From the NCBI GenBank assembly GCA_012514255.1, contig JAAZAP010000223.1, positions 1 through 29,763 of the forward strand: 29,763 nucleotides of DNA, written 5' to 3'. The stretch is from Bacteroidales bacterium. Lineage in GTDB: Bacteria; Bacteroidota; Bacteroidia; Bacteroidales; VadinHA17. Below the pieces are notes generated by a model. The model saw nothing but the letters and a program-made list of their open reading frames with translations, made no database searches and was not told the DNA's origin. Of the stretch, positions 14,526 to 22,690 are shown one piece after another. Within the stretch, counting starts at the first letter, position 1; the number at the start of each line of letters is the position of its first letter. Both the position numbers and the translations under genes were made by a program.

Positions 14526-15731
14526 ATGGGCAGAAAGACACTCATACCGATAGGACCGTATCACCCGCTCCAGGAAGAGCCTGAACTGTTCAAGCTCTAC
14601 TGTGACGGTGAAACGGTTACTGACATTAAATGGGAGACCGGTTACAACCACAGGGGTATAGAAAAGCTCAGCGAATCAAAGACTTATGACCAGGTATTCT
14701 TCCTCGTGGAGCGCATCTGCGGCATATGCTCAACGTCCCACCCCTTTGCCTTTGCCAATGCCGTTGAGGAGATCGCCGGCATAGAGATCACAGACAGGAC
14801 AAAATATATCAGATCAGTTATCGGAGAACTCGAGCGTATTCACAGTCACCTCCTCTGGGTGGGCCTTGCAGGCCATTTTCTTGGCTACAACACCGTTTTC
14901 ATGTGGGCCTGGAAATACCGGGAGCCAGTCCTCGACCTGTTTGAGATGATAACCGGCAACAGGAACAGCTATGCTATGTTCAAGGTGGGTGGCGTCAGGC
15001 GTGACATTGAGAATCACAAGATACCTGCCATACGCAGGGAGATGTCTGTCATGCGCAAAAAACTTGATCTCCTCACCGGCGCAGTAATGGATGACCCGGT
15101 TATCCATGCCCGGACAAAGGGAGTAGGGGTACTGACAAAACAGGATATCCTCGACTATGCCGCTGTGGGTCCCACGGCAAGGGCATCAGGCGTTGACATA
15201 GATGTGAGGAGGGACGATCCGTATGCAGCCTACCCGCTTGTCAGCTGGAAGGTCATAACGGCTGAGGCAGGTGATGTATTTGCAAAGGCAGAGGTAAGAC
15301 TCCTCGAAATGTATGAGTCAGTCTCGATAATAGAACAGTGCATTGATGCCCTCGAAAAACTGAAGGAGGGTGATGTGGCTCTGAAGATAAATGAGATCCC
15401 GGCAGGTATCGGGACCGGACGGGCAGAGGCGCCCAGGGGCGAGGTCTTCCACTTCGTGGTGTCTGACGGCTCAAACTCTCCGGCAAGACATAAAATAAGG
15501 GCTCCGAGCTATACAAACATCGCGACGTTTAAAAAATCCTGTATCGGGCAGACCATCGCGGATGCCACCATCTCCCTTGCTGCCGTTGACCCGTGCTACT
15601 GCTGCACGGAGAGAATGGCTTCCGTTTACGATTCTGCCACAGGTGAAAGGATAATGAATGCCACTGAGCTTATTAACCATTCCCTGGAAAGAACAGGAGA
15701 AATCAGAAAATCTGTTGCAGGTCATGAATGA
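14526..15731 (+). CDS. mbhL: Group 4 [NiFe] hydrogenase large (catalytic) subunit (NuoD-like, MbhL-type)
   Basis: A 401-aa catalytic subunit. All four Ni ligands are kept: C65 and C68 (ERICGICSTSH) and C357 and C360 (DPCYCCTER). It is therefore a true hydrogenase, not the ligand-depleted Mbs/Mbx-type subunit. An additional cysteine, C359, sits between the last two ligands. The 38 residues after the CTER sequence (R363) form the C-terminal extension that HycI-type endopeptidases remove after nickel insertion; such a protease is encoded at 22223. Other family segments are GYNHRGIEKL and GELERIHSHLLW. In group 4 enzymes this subunit faces the cytoplasm and couples H+/H2 chemistry to ion pumping. 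It overlaps the next gene by 8 nt. Confidence 0.95.
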   Translation: MGRKTLIPIGPYHPLQEEPELFKLYCDGETVTDIKWETGYNHRGIEKLSESKTYDQVFFLVERICGICSTSHPFAFANAVEEIAGIEITDRTKYIRSVIGELERIHSHLLWVGLAGHFLGYNTVFMWAWKYREPVLDLFEMITGNRNSYAMFKVGGVRRDIENHKIPAIRREMSVMRKKLDLLTGAVMDDPVIHARTKGVGVLTKQDILDYAAVGPTARASGVDIDVRRDDPYAAYPLVSWKVITAEAGDVFAKAEVRLLEMYESVSIIEQCIDALEKLKEGDVALKINEIPAGIGTGRAEAPRGEVFHFVVSDGSNSPARHKIRAPSYTNIATFKKSCIGQTIADATISLAAVDPCYCCTERMASVYDSATGERIMNATELINHSLERTGEIRKSVAGHE

Positions 15732-17625
15732 GCCCTTCATATCATTAACCGAGCCCTCCGCCTGCCTGATGCTGCAGATGCTGATACTGATCCCCCTGGC
15801 GGTTGGATTGCTGCTTTTCATTATGCCTGAGAGATGGCGCATGGCAAAAGGGATTATAGCCCTGGCTGCAACCCTCTTCGCGGGTTACATCTCCCTGATG
15901 CTATATTCAGCCTCTCCGCAGATGATCCCTCAGGGAGACAAGGTGACGAAGGATTGTATGACCCTTTTTGGTTCTGACCTGCTGGGGAAAGCCGGAGGAT
16001 ACCTTACCTTCACGGTTGACGGCCTGAGCAAACTGATTGTACTGTTTATAAGCATACTGGCACTGCTTGTGCTGGTTTATTCCATTTCATATAACAGATC
16101 ATCCCCCACCCCTCATTTCAGTTCCTGGCTCCTCGTCACAACCGCCTGTTCCTACGGAGCAGTGCTGTCTGACAACCTTATCCTCTTCGTCCTTTTCTGG
16201 GGAATACTGGGGATCACACTGTACAAACTTATTCCGGGAAAGGATGAGAAGAGCTCCGCTGCCGCGAAAAAGACCATGATCCTTATCGGGGCATCAGACA
16301 CGATAATGCTTGTAGGCATTGCCCTCCTGTGGAGGCTGACGGACACACTGAGCATCAATGGCATATCACTCGACACCGTCAATGGTCTTAATATCACGGC
16401 ATTTCTTGCCCTGCTTGTCGGCAGCTTCACCAAAGCCGGCGCCTTCCCCTTCCACTCGTGGGTTCCTGACTTCACTGAAAATTCACCGGCAACCTCTTCT
16501 GCATTACTCCCTGCTTCCCTTGACAAACTGCTTGGAATCTATTTCCTCGCCAGGCTGACAGGAGATATGTTCATACTGAGTGAGGGAATGAAAGTGGCAC
16601 TCCTGTCTGTCGGGGTGGTGACCATTATCACCGCAGTGCTGATGGCTCTTATGCAGCATGATTATAAGCGTCTCCTCGGCTATCATGCCGTCTCACAGGT
16701 CGGTTACATGATCCTGGGATTCGGAATAGGCTCTCTGTTGGGGGTTGTGGCCGGACTCTTCCACATGATCAACAACGCTCTTTACAAGAGCGGCCTCTTC
16801 CTGACGGCCGGTGCAATTGAACGCCAAACCGGGAAGAACGATATCGGAGACCTAGGCGGACTCTCAAAGGCAATGCCCGTGACATTTGCCGCCGCACTGA
16901 TCTTTGCGATGTCAATATCCGGCGTTCCCCCCTTTAACGGATTTGCATCCAAATGGTTGATATACCAGGGTATCATTGAATCGGGTGCCAATGCAGGCAT
17001 CGCAGGCGAACTGTGGATACTCTGGCTGGGCCTGGCTGTCCTCGGATCAGCCCTGACACTGGCAAGCTTCGTGAAATTCATCGGGGGGATATTCCTTGGA
17101 CGCAGAAACTCCGTCATGGCCGGAGTCAGGGAGGTGCCTTTCCTGATGTGGATACCTATGACCCTGATTGCACTGCTGTGTGTTTTCTTCGGAGTCTTTG
17201 CCACAGGCGTGGTCATCCCGAAGCTGTTCACCCCTGCCGTTGGCCCGTTTGAATTCACCGGCCTCTGGAACTCCTCATTCGTCTCCCTGCTGGTGCTGAT
17301 CTCAATAATCCTCGGCTTTCTCATCTACCTCGCTGCCGGGAGAAAGAGATTCAGGACAGGAGACCTCTTCATCGGCGGCGAGAAGATCGAAAAACTTGAT
17401 GCATCCTATCCTGCCCCCGAATTTTACAAGACCTTCACCGAGTTCAGTCTCTTCTCGCGCGTTTACAGGCTGGCGGAAGCGAAGGCCTTTGACATCTACG
17501 ATATCTGCCGTCAGGCTGTACTCTGGCTCAGCGGCAGGCTGGGCAGCGCACATACCGGGGTGCTGCCCTGGTATGTGATTTGGGTTTGTGCCGGACTGAT
17601 AATCATGTTGCTAATAATGACCTGA
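15724..17625 (+). CDS. NuoL/HycC-like antiporter subunit with C-terminal helical extension
   Basis: A 633-aa proton-conducting-membrane family protein (NuoL/M/N, HycC, MrpA head) with about 14-16 hydrophobic helices. Channel residues are recognisable: FTKAGAFPFHSWVPD (helix 7 lysine region), ASLDKLLGIYFL (helix 8 lysine), MQHDYKRLLGYHAVSQVGYM and HMINNALYKSGLFL (helix 12 lysine). The helix 5 glutamate, normally in an FWE motif, is glycine here (FWGILG). The last 110 residues include an amphipathic stretch and a final helix (LPWYVIWVCAGLIIMLLIM), resembling the lateral-helix tail of NuoL or the MbhI tail. The start at 15724 (MNEPF) overlaps the large-subunit stop by 8 nt. The frame opens 66 nt further upstream, but that part lies within the large subunit. 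Confidence 0.9.
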   Translation: MNEPFISLTEPSACLMLQMLILIPLAVGLLLFIMPERWRMAKGIIALAATLFAGYISLMLYSASPQMIPQGDKVTKDCMTLFGSDLLGKAGGYLTFTVDGLSKLIVLFISILALLVLVYSISYNRSSPTPHFSSWLLVTTACSYGAVLSDNLILFVLFWGILGITLYKLIPGKDEKSSAAAKKTMILIGASDTIMLVGIALLWRLTDTLSINGISLDTVNGLNITAFLALLVGSFTKAGAFPFHSWVPDFTENSPATSSALLPASLDKLLGIYFLARLTGDMFILSEGMKVALLSVGVVTIITAVLMALMQHDYKRLLGYHAVSQVGYMILGFGIGSLLGVVAGLFHMINNALYKSGLFLTAGAIERQTGKNDIGDLGGLSKAMPVTFAAALIFAMSISGVPPFNGFASKWLIYQGIIESGANAGIAGELWILWLGLAVLGSALTLASFVKFIGGIFLGRRNSVMAGVREVPFLMWIPMTLIALLCVFFGVFATGVVIPKLFTPAVGPFEFTGLWNSSFVSLLVLISIILGFLIYLAAGRKRFRTGDLFIGGEKIEKLDASYPAPEFYKTFTEFSLFSRVYRLAEAKAFDIYDICRQAVLWLSGRLGSAHTGVLPWYVIWVCAGLIIMLLIMT

Positions 17626-17637
17626 CAAAACAGAACA

Positions 17638-18174
17638 ATGGAACTGGCGATTTCGGTAATAACTGGATTTATGATACTCGGGGCGATATATGCCATCCAT
17701 GCCAGGGATATTCTCTCTGCAGTGATTGCAGGAGGAATTGTCGGATACAGCCTTGTCATCTGTTTCCTTCTCCTTCGGGCTCCGGACCTGGCAATTGTGC
17801 AGATAGTGGTGGAAACAATCACCCTCATAATCATGGTGGCCGTGGTGCTTGACAGCTCACGGGTTGAGGCCTACAGTAAATTCGACCGGCGCGCGTGGAT
17901 AACGGCAGGCAGTGCACTGTTAATGCTGCTGGCACTCTTCTGGTTCTTCAGGGCTGCAGCATCACATCTTGAACCCTTTGGAGAATCCACTCTCAGGATG
18001 GCCGATGCCTATATCAACGGTGCAGTTGATAAGACCGGCAGCGTCAACCTGGTAACAGGCGTGTTGTTCGACTTCAGGGGATATGACACCCTTGGCGAGG
18101 CAACAGTGCTGATAACCGCCGTGATGGGGGTGCTTGCCATCCTCAGGATCACCGGGAAGAAAAAGTTAACCTGA
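17638..18174 (+). CDS. MrpA C-terminal-like subunit, MbhD-MbhE fusion (DUF4040)
   Basis: A 178-aa membrane protein with about five helices. The first half is MbhD-like, with the signature RAPDLAIVQIVVETITL near residue 49-65. The second half is MbhE-like, with NLVTGVLFDFRGYDTLGEATVLITAVMGVL near 138-167 (core FDFRGYDTLGEA). In Pyrococcus Mbh these are two genes, and in Mrp antiporters they are the C-terminal domain of MrpA. Here they form one short gene of their own, 12 nt after the NuoL-like gene. It belongs to the Na+/H+ translocating part of the complex. Confidence 0.88.
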   Translation: MELAISVITGFMILGAIYAIHARDILSAVIAGGIVGYSLVICFLLLRAPDLAIVQIVVETITLIIMVAVVLDSSRVEAYSKFDRRAWITAGSALLMLLALFWFFRAAASHLEPFGESTLRMADAYINGAVDKTGSVNLVTGVLFDFRGYDTLGEATVLITAVMGVLAILRITGKKKLT

Positions 18175-18189
18175 ATAATCCGGGCGAAC

Positions 18190-18627
18190 ATGAAGGGAAT
18201 GACAGTCATAGTAAAAAAGACAACGCAGCTGATAGCCGGACTCATATTCCTGTATGGCATTTACATCATCCTCCACGGGCATCTTACCCCGGGAGGAGGA
18301 TTCGCCGGCGGAGTGATCCTCGCAGGTTCATTCATACTCCTGATCCTTGCGTGGGGAAGCGATTTCCTGCAACTGGTAAAGGAAGAAAGAGGTTCTACCC
18401 TCTACGAGAACCTGGCAATACTGATAGTCCTTTTCCTTGCCCTTTCCGGGCTCCTTGCCGGTGTAAGGGTCTTCTTCTCCAACTGGCTGCCTCACGGCAT
18501 CCCGGGAGAACTGGTAAGTGCAGGCATGCTGCCTCTGTACAACATCTTTGTCGGGATTGAGGTCGCTGCCTCCATCCTTACAATCTTCCTTGCCCTGGTA
18601 ATATTTAAAGAGGAGGTACTGAAATGA
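18190..18627 (+). CDS. mrpB: Mrp/Mnh antiporter subunit B (MbhF-like)
   Basis: A 145-aa membrane protein with four predicted helices. The MrpB signature GHLTPGGGFAGGVILAGSF is near residues 33-51. In Mrp antiporters and Mbh complexes this subunit is part of the small-subunit bundle implicated in Na+ translocation. Its end overlaps mrpC by 4 nt (ATGA). Start at ATG 18190; a second ATG at 18199 is possible. Confidence 0.92.
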   Translation: MKGMTVIVKKTTQLIAGLIFLYGIYIILHGHLTPGGGFAGGVILAGSFILLILAWGSDFLQLVKEERGSTLYENLAILIVLFLALSGLLAGVRVFFSNWLPHGIPGELVSAGMLPLYNIFVGIEVAASILTIFLALVIFKEEVLK

Positions 18628-18962
18628 CTGTATACTGGCTCTGCTTCATTCTGTTCCTGACCGGTCTCTATGGTGTTATTACCCGCAGAAACCTGATCAA
18701 GATAGCCATTTCACTTTCTATAATGGAGTTCAGCATTTTTCTCTTCCTGGCTCTTGTGGGATACAGGGAGGGAGGGGTGGCCCCCATTGTTGATACGGCT
18801 GATCCCGTAAAAACCTATGTCGATCCACTGCCCCAGGCAATGGTACTGACAGCTATCGTGATAGGACTGGCAACCACAGCCATGCTGATGGCGGTGATAA
18901 TAAGGATCTACAGGAAATACGGAACATTTGACATTAGAGAGATAAAGAACCTAAGAGGATAG
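18624..18962 (+). CDS. mrpC: Mrp/Mnh antiporter subunit C (NuoK-like, MbhG-like)
   Basis: A 112-aa, three-helix NuoK homologue. The family features RNLIKIAISLSIMEFSIFLFLALVG and DPLPQAMVLTAIVIGLATTAMLMAV are present, in the order typical for MrpC (key segments SIMEFS and DPLPQAMVLTAIVIG). The overlap with mrpB and direct abutment with the following mrpD-like gene (no spacer) show tight translational coupling. It forms part of the ion path between the NuoH-like and antiporter subunits. Confidence 0.92.
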   Translation: MTVYWLCFILFLTGLYGVITRRNLIKIAISLSIMEFSIFLFLALVGYREGGVAPIVDTADPVKTYVDPLPQAMVLTAIVIGLATTAMLMAVIIRIYRKYGTFDIREIKNLRG

Positions 18963-20504
18963 ATGATGAATCCGCTCATTCCGCTTCTCGTTGCCATCCC
19001 GCTGGCCGGTGCTTTCCTGACGATGATACTGGGCAGGTTCATCACCGGCATCCCCAGGTATCTGGCCCTGACCACCCTGCTTGTCACAGCCTTCATCAGC
19101 TTCCTGCTGCTTCTGACAGGCGAAGCTTCTTCTTCAGTATATATAATCGGAGGCTGGGAACCAGTGAACGGGGTACCTATAGGACTTTATCTTATTCACG
19201 ACGGGTTTTCCGCGCTGGTGCTTTGCATTATCAGCCTTATCGGCCTCCTCTCAGTGGTTTACTCCATTTCATATATGGCAAGATACACCTCGGAGAATTA
19301 TTTCTATGCCCTCTTTTCCCTGATGATAGCCGGGATGAACGGTGTGGTTCTCAGCGGTGATATCTTCAATATCTTCGTTTTCATGGAGATCTCAGCCATC
19401 TCATCATACGCGCTGGTGGCCTTCGGAGTGGAGAAGAACGAACTTGAGGCAACGCTGAAGTACCAGGTTCTGGGCGTCGTGGCATCACTCATGATCCTCT
19501 TTGCAATCGCCTTCATTTACTGGAGTGCCAAGACCCTGAATATTGCGGATATCCGGACCGCCTTCAGCACAGGAGACCGGGGCAGTCACTATATTCTGAT
19601 ACAGGCCCTTCTGCTCACCGGCTTCGGCCTCAAGGCTGCCATCATACCGTTTCATGCATGGCTGCCCGATGCGCACTCCTCGGCACCATCTCCCATATCA
19701 GCCATGCTCTCCGGCGTACTGATAAAGGCAGTCGGTATTTACGTCATTATCCGCCTCTTCTTCAACATGTTTGTTATCACGGAGGGCATGTCAGTGCTCA
19801 TAGCCACACTGGGTGCACTATCCATGGCAGTGGGCGTCTTCCTGGCCATTGGCCAGTGGGATATCAAACGGCTCCTTGCCTATCACAGTATCAGCCAGAT
19901 GGGTTATGTAATCATGTCCGCCGGCATAGGGATGACACTCATGGCCAGGGGCATCCGCCCCGAAGTGGCCGCATTGGCGATCACGGGCGGCATCTTCCAT
20001 ATGGTCAACCATGCGGCCTTCAAGGGACTTCTCTTCCTCAACGCCGGGGCTATAGAGTACTCCGCCGGAACGCGTGACCTGCACGAGATGGGCGGACTGG
20101 CAAAGTCAATGCCGGTGACTTCGGCGACATCATTCGCCGCTTCCCTCTCAATCTCCGGCATACCACCCTTCAACGGCTTCTTCAGCAAGCTGATAATCAT
20201 TGTGGCAGCAGTGATGGGCCGCTTCTACCTGCTGGCTGCCCTGGCGGCCCTTGTCAGTATCATCACACTGGCATCATTCATGAAGTTCCAGCGGTATGCC
20301 TTTTACAACAGGGAGCACGACAGGCTCAGGGATGATATTAAAGAGGTCCCTGTGCCGATGCTTGTCAGCATGATAACCCTGGCGGTGGTATGCCTGCTGC
20401 TCAGCTTGCTGGCGCTCCCAGGTCTGCGTGATTCGGTACTGGCGCCTGCAACTGACATACTTATGGACCAGATGAAATATTCCTCACAGATAACCGGAAT
20501 GTGA
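18963..20504 (+). CDS. mrpD: Mrp/Mnh antiporter subunit D (NuoM/N-like, MbhH-like)
   Basis: A 513-aa, about 14-helix antiporter-like subunit. All expected ionisable channel residues are present: the helix 5 glutamate in NIFVFMEISAISSYALVAF, the helix 7 lysine in FGLKAAIIPFHAWLPDAHS, the helix 8 lysine in SGVLIKAVGIYVI, the central IKRLLAYHSISQMGYV, and the helix 12 lysine in HMVNHAAFKGLLFL. This contrasts with the first antiporter-like subunit, where the helix 5 glutamate is missing. It is likely the main H+-translocating antiporter half-channel of the complex. It begins directly after the mrpC stop and ends 1 nt before mrpE. Confidence 0.94.
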   Translation: MMNPLIPLLVAIPLAGAFLTMILGRFITGIPRYLALTTLLVTAFISFLLLLTGEASSSVYIIGGWEPVNGVPIGLYLIHDGFSALVLCIISLIGLLSVVYSISYMARYTSENYFYALFSLMIAGMNGVVLSGDIFNIFVFMEISAISSYALVAFGVEKNELEATLKYQVLGVVASLMILFAIAFIYWSAKTLNIADIRTAFSTGDRGSHYILIQALLLTGFGLKAAIIPFHAWLPDAHSSAPSPISAMLSGVLIKAVGIYVIIRLFFNMFVITEGMSVLIATLGALSMAVGVFLAIGQWDIKRLLAYHSISQMGYVIMSAGIGMTLMARGIRPEVAALAITGGIFHMVNHAAFKGLLFLNAGAIEYSAGTRDLHEMGGLAKSMPVTSATSFAASLSISGIPPFNGFFSKLIIIVAAVMGRFYLLAALAALVSIITLASFMKFQRYAFYNREHDRLRDDIKEVPVPMLVSMITLAVVCLLLSLLALPGLRDSVLAPATDILMDQMKYSSQITGM

Positions 20505-20505
20505 T

Positions 20506-20991
20506 ATGAGATACTTAGCAATATTCATATTGTCAATGATCTTCTGGCTCCTGATAACCTTCAGGTTCACCGCTTCCAGTATTGTGACAGGAGCTGTGGC
20601 CTCAGCCATTACCGCGGCCATTTTCGGCAGGTACTACTTCCACAATGTCTATAAATTCCTGCAGCCGCGACGCTGGTTCTGGTTTGGCGTCTACCTGGTC
20701 ACATTCATATGGGCCTGCATCAGGGCCAACTTCGACGTGGCTTACCGTGTGCTTCACCCCGGAATGCCCATCAGGCCTGGAATAGTTAAAGTCAGAACCA
20801 GCCTCAGGTCAGAGTTTGCCCGTACGCTGCTTGCAAACTCCATAACCATGACACCCGGTACCATCACCGTGGACATCATAGGGGATGATTTCTACGTACA
20901 CTGGATCTTTATCAGGTCAGATGACCCGGCCACGTATACCAGGATGGTAACCGGGAGGTTTGAAGAGTACATTAAAAAATTTGCAGAATGA
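20506..20991 (+). CDS. mrpE: Mrp/Mnh antiporter subunit E (MbhA-like)
   Basis: A 161-aa protein with two N-terminal hydrophobic helices and a soluble C-terminal domain. The MrpE signature NSITMTPGTITVDIIGDDFYVHWI lies near residues 111-134 (core SITMTPGTITVD), and the helix-loop WFGVYLVTFIWACIRANFDVAYRVL precedes it. It is a structural member of the Mrp module. It overlaps mrpF by 4 nt. Confidence 0.93.
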   Translation: MRYLAIFILSMIFWLLITFRFTASSIVTGAVASAITAAIFGRYYFHNVYKFLQPRRWFWFGVYLVTFIWACIRANFDVAYRVLHPGMPIRPGIVKVRTSLRSEFARTLLANSITMTPGTITVDIIGDDFYVHWIFIRSDDPATYTRMVTGRFEEYIKKFAE

Positions 20992-21254
20992 CCGGATTCC
21001 TGAACATATTGCTTTACATCCAGATAGCCCTCTGTGCACCATGCCTTTACCGGATCATCAGGGGACCCTCAATCCCTGACCGGATGGTGGGCATTGACAT
21101 CTTCGGGATTCTTGTGGTGGGCATCTGCGGGATCATTTCTGTTCTGACTGAAAAGGATTTTATCCTTGATATAGGCATTGCCTGGGTGATACTTAGTTTT
21201 ATTGGAACCCTCACGCTGGCGAAATACCTCGGCGGGAAAAAACTTAATGAATAA
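20988..21254 (+). CDS. mrpF: Mrp/Mnh antiporter subunit F (MbhB-like)
   Basis: An 88-aa, three-helix membrane protein. It has the MrpF features CLYRIIRGPSIPDRMVGIDIFG (core RGPSIPDRMVGID, about 24-37) and a second-helix segment with FILDIGIAWVILSFIGTLTLAKYL. The start overlaps the mrpE stop and the end overlaps mrpG by 8 nt. The order E-F-G matches Mrp operons and MbhABC. Confidence 0.93.
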   Translation: MTGFLNILLYIQIALCAPCLYRIIRGPSIPDRMVGIDIFGILVVGICGIISVLTEKDFILDIGIAWVILSFIGTLTLAKYLGGKKLNE

Positions 21255-21573
21255 TATGGCTGCTGTAATTCTGATTTCGGTGGGAGTACTCTTTAATATC
21301 TTCGGATGCCTGGGGCTGCTGAGGCTCCCTGACATATACAACAGGCTGCAGGCAGCCACCAAATGTGTTACGCTTGGATGCTGCAGTATTCTGCTCGGCG
21401 TGGCAGTGCACTTCGGTTTCGGCAGTGCCGGCTTCAGGGCACTGGTGGCAATCCCGATACTCTTCTTTACAGCCACCGTGGCAGCACATGCGCTCGTCAG
21501 GGGAGCATATCACTTCGGTACCAGGCCTGACAAGAGGACCGTGAAAGACGATTACAGGGATGCAGTGAAATGA
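21247..21573 (+). CDS. mrpG: Mrp/Mnh antiporter subunit G (MbhC-like)
   Basis: A 108-aa, three-helix protein. The MrpG signature GCLGLLRLPDIYNRLQAATKCVTLG lies near residues 20-44 (core LRLPDIYNRLQAATK), followed by a hydrophobic segment and a charged C-terminus (RPDKRTVKDDYRDAVK). The ATG at 21247 overlaps mrpF by 8 nt; the ATG at 21256 is an alternative. Its stop codon (21571-21573) falls in the first copy of a tandem duplication that precedes the next gene. Confidence 0.92.
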   Translation: MNNMAAVILISVGVLFNIFGCLGLLRLPDIYNRLQAATKCVTLGCCSILLGVAVHFGFGSAGFRALVAIPILFFTATVAAHALVRGAYHFGTRPDKRTVKDDYRDAVK

Positions 21574-21645
21574 AATATCCCAAATCAGAGAGCTAAAGGA
21601 GGCACCATTATGAAATACCCCAAACTGAGAGAGCTGAAGGAGGCA
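21570..21645 (+). repeat. Imperfect tandem duplication of a gene start (40-nt period)
   Basis: Bases 21570-21604 and 21610-21645 are nearly the same: ATGAAATA-C/T-CCCAAA, then AGAGAGCT-A/G-AAGGAGGCA. They differ by a few substitutions and one indel. The second copy is the true start of the MbhN/HycF-like gene. The first copy overlaps the mrpG stop, would encode only MKYPKSES before a stop, and supplies the AAAGGAGG ribosome site for the second copy. Confidence 0.8.
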
Positions 21646-22230
21646 GTGATATCACTTGTCACACCGGCATATACTTCGAAATTCCCGGTTGAAGAGCATG
21701 TGCCGTTCAGCAACTTCAGGGGAAAGCCGGTTGTGGATGATGACAACTGCGTGGGATGCGAGACTTGCGCGAATGTATGCCCTTCCATGGCCATCACTTT
21801 CACTGACGACAGGGAGAAAAAGATCAGAACTATCAGCAGAGACTACGGCAAGTGCATCTTCTGCGGCCAGTGCCAGGAACACTGCATCACCGGCAAGGGC
21901 GTGAAGCTCTCTGACAGGATCTATGACATCGCCGTATTTAACAGGGCTGACAACGTGGAATTCCAGCAGAAGGAGCTACTGGTCTGCGAAAGCTGCGGTG
22001 CGGTTATCACCACAGTGGAGCACCTCAGCTACATGCACCGTAAGCTTGGACCAAAAGCCTTCGCATCGATACTCAATCTCAATGTGCTCAACCGTAAACT
22101 GAAGCTGGCCGAAGGGCAGGACCTCTCCGCAGAAACCGGAGAGACACCACAGAGAAAGGATATGTTCAGCATCATATGTCCCAACTGCCTCAGGCAGGTC
22201 ACAGTAAAGTATCTCTTCAAAGGTGCGTGA
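21610..22230 (+). CDS. mbhN: NuoI/HycF-like 2x[4Fe-4S] subunit with C-terminal zinc-ribbon-like domain (MbhN-like)
   Basis: A 206-aa iron-sulfur subunit that links external electron carriers to the small subunit in group 4 hydrogenases. Two cluster motifs are complete: C47/C50/C53/C57 and C82/C85/C88/C92. Beyond these, two CxxC pairs (C126/C129 in CESCG, C190/C193 in CPNC) separated by about 60 residues could form a zinc-ribbon or rubredoxin-like metal site, as in HycF-type proteins. The ATG at 21610 has a strong AAAGGAGG ribosome site. The stop overlaps the protease gene by 8 nt. Its position after the Mrp genes, away from the rest of the catalytic core, is unusual compared with archaeal mbh order. 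Confidence 0.9.
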   Translation: MKYPKLRELKEAVISLVTPAYTSKFPVEEHVPFSNFRGKPVVDDDNCVGCETCANVCPSMAITFTDDREKKIRTISRDYGKCIFCGQCQEHCITGKGVKLSDRIYDIAVFNRADNVEFQQKELLVCESCGAVITTVEHLSYMHRKLGPKAFASILNLNVLNRKLKLAEGQDLSAETGETPQRKDMFSIICPNCLRQVTVKYLFKGA

Positions 22231-22690
22231 TAATCTCAGCGAACTCATCCGGGATAATGACCGTACGATACTCTTCGTCGGTATCGGCAACCTGCTCCGG
22301 CAGGATGACGGTGCAGGAGTATATATCAGCACCCGCATAATGGAGACTGAAAACATAAAGGTAATCACCGCGGAAGCCAGCATAGAAAACTATATTGGGA
22401 AAATCAATTCAATAGAACATGACCTGCTTGTGCTGATGGACTGTGCTGACATGAACAGCCCCCCGGGAACATGGGATATTATCCCCCCGGAGCATGTTAG
22501 CGACCTGACATTCAATACACATAATATCTCCCTTAAAAAATTGTCAGGTTTCTTTAAAAAAGAAGTTCTGGTACTAGCAATTCAACCTGAAACTGTTGCA
22601 TTCGGAGAAAATTTATCGTATATTGTTCTTGAGGCCTGTGGGCAAATAATTGAACTTATCAATAAAAAGGAGGTGCAAAATGGCCGTTGA
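22223..22690 (+). CDS. hycI: [NiFe] hydrogenase maturation endopeptidase (HycI/HyaD family)
   Basis: A 155-aa nickel-dependent protease that trims the C-terminal tail of the large-subunit precursor after metal insertion. The family motif VGIGNLLRQDDGAG lies at residues 19-32 with acidic residues D28/D29. A second acidic region MDCADM (72-77) and H100 fit the metal-sensing triad of the family. The start is a GTG at 22223 overlapping the previous stop; no ATG exists nearby in frame. The partner is the large subunit at 14526-15731, which has a 38-residue extension after CTER. Its presence confirms that the large subunit is processed. Confidence 0.9.
   Translation: MRDNLSELIRDNDRTILFVGIGNLLRQDDGAGVYISTRIMETENIKVITAEASIENYIGKINSIEHDLLVLMDCADMNSPPGTWDIIPPEHVSDLTFNTHNISLKKLSGFFKKEVLVLAIQPETVAFGENLSYIVLEACGQIIELINKKEVQNGR

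Noticed and set aside
14526..15731. Possibility that the large subunit is an Mbs/Mbx-type non-hydrogenase
   Set aside because: Both CxxC pairs that bind Ni are intact, a cleavable C-terminal tail is present and a maturation protease is encoded in the operon.
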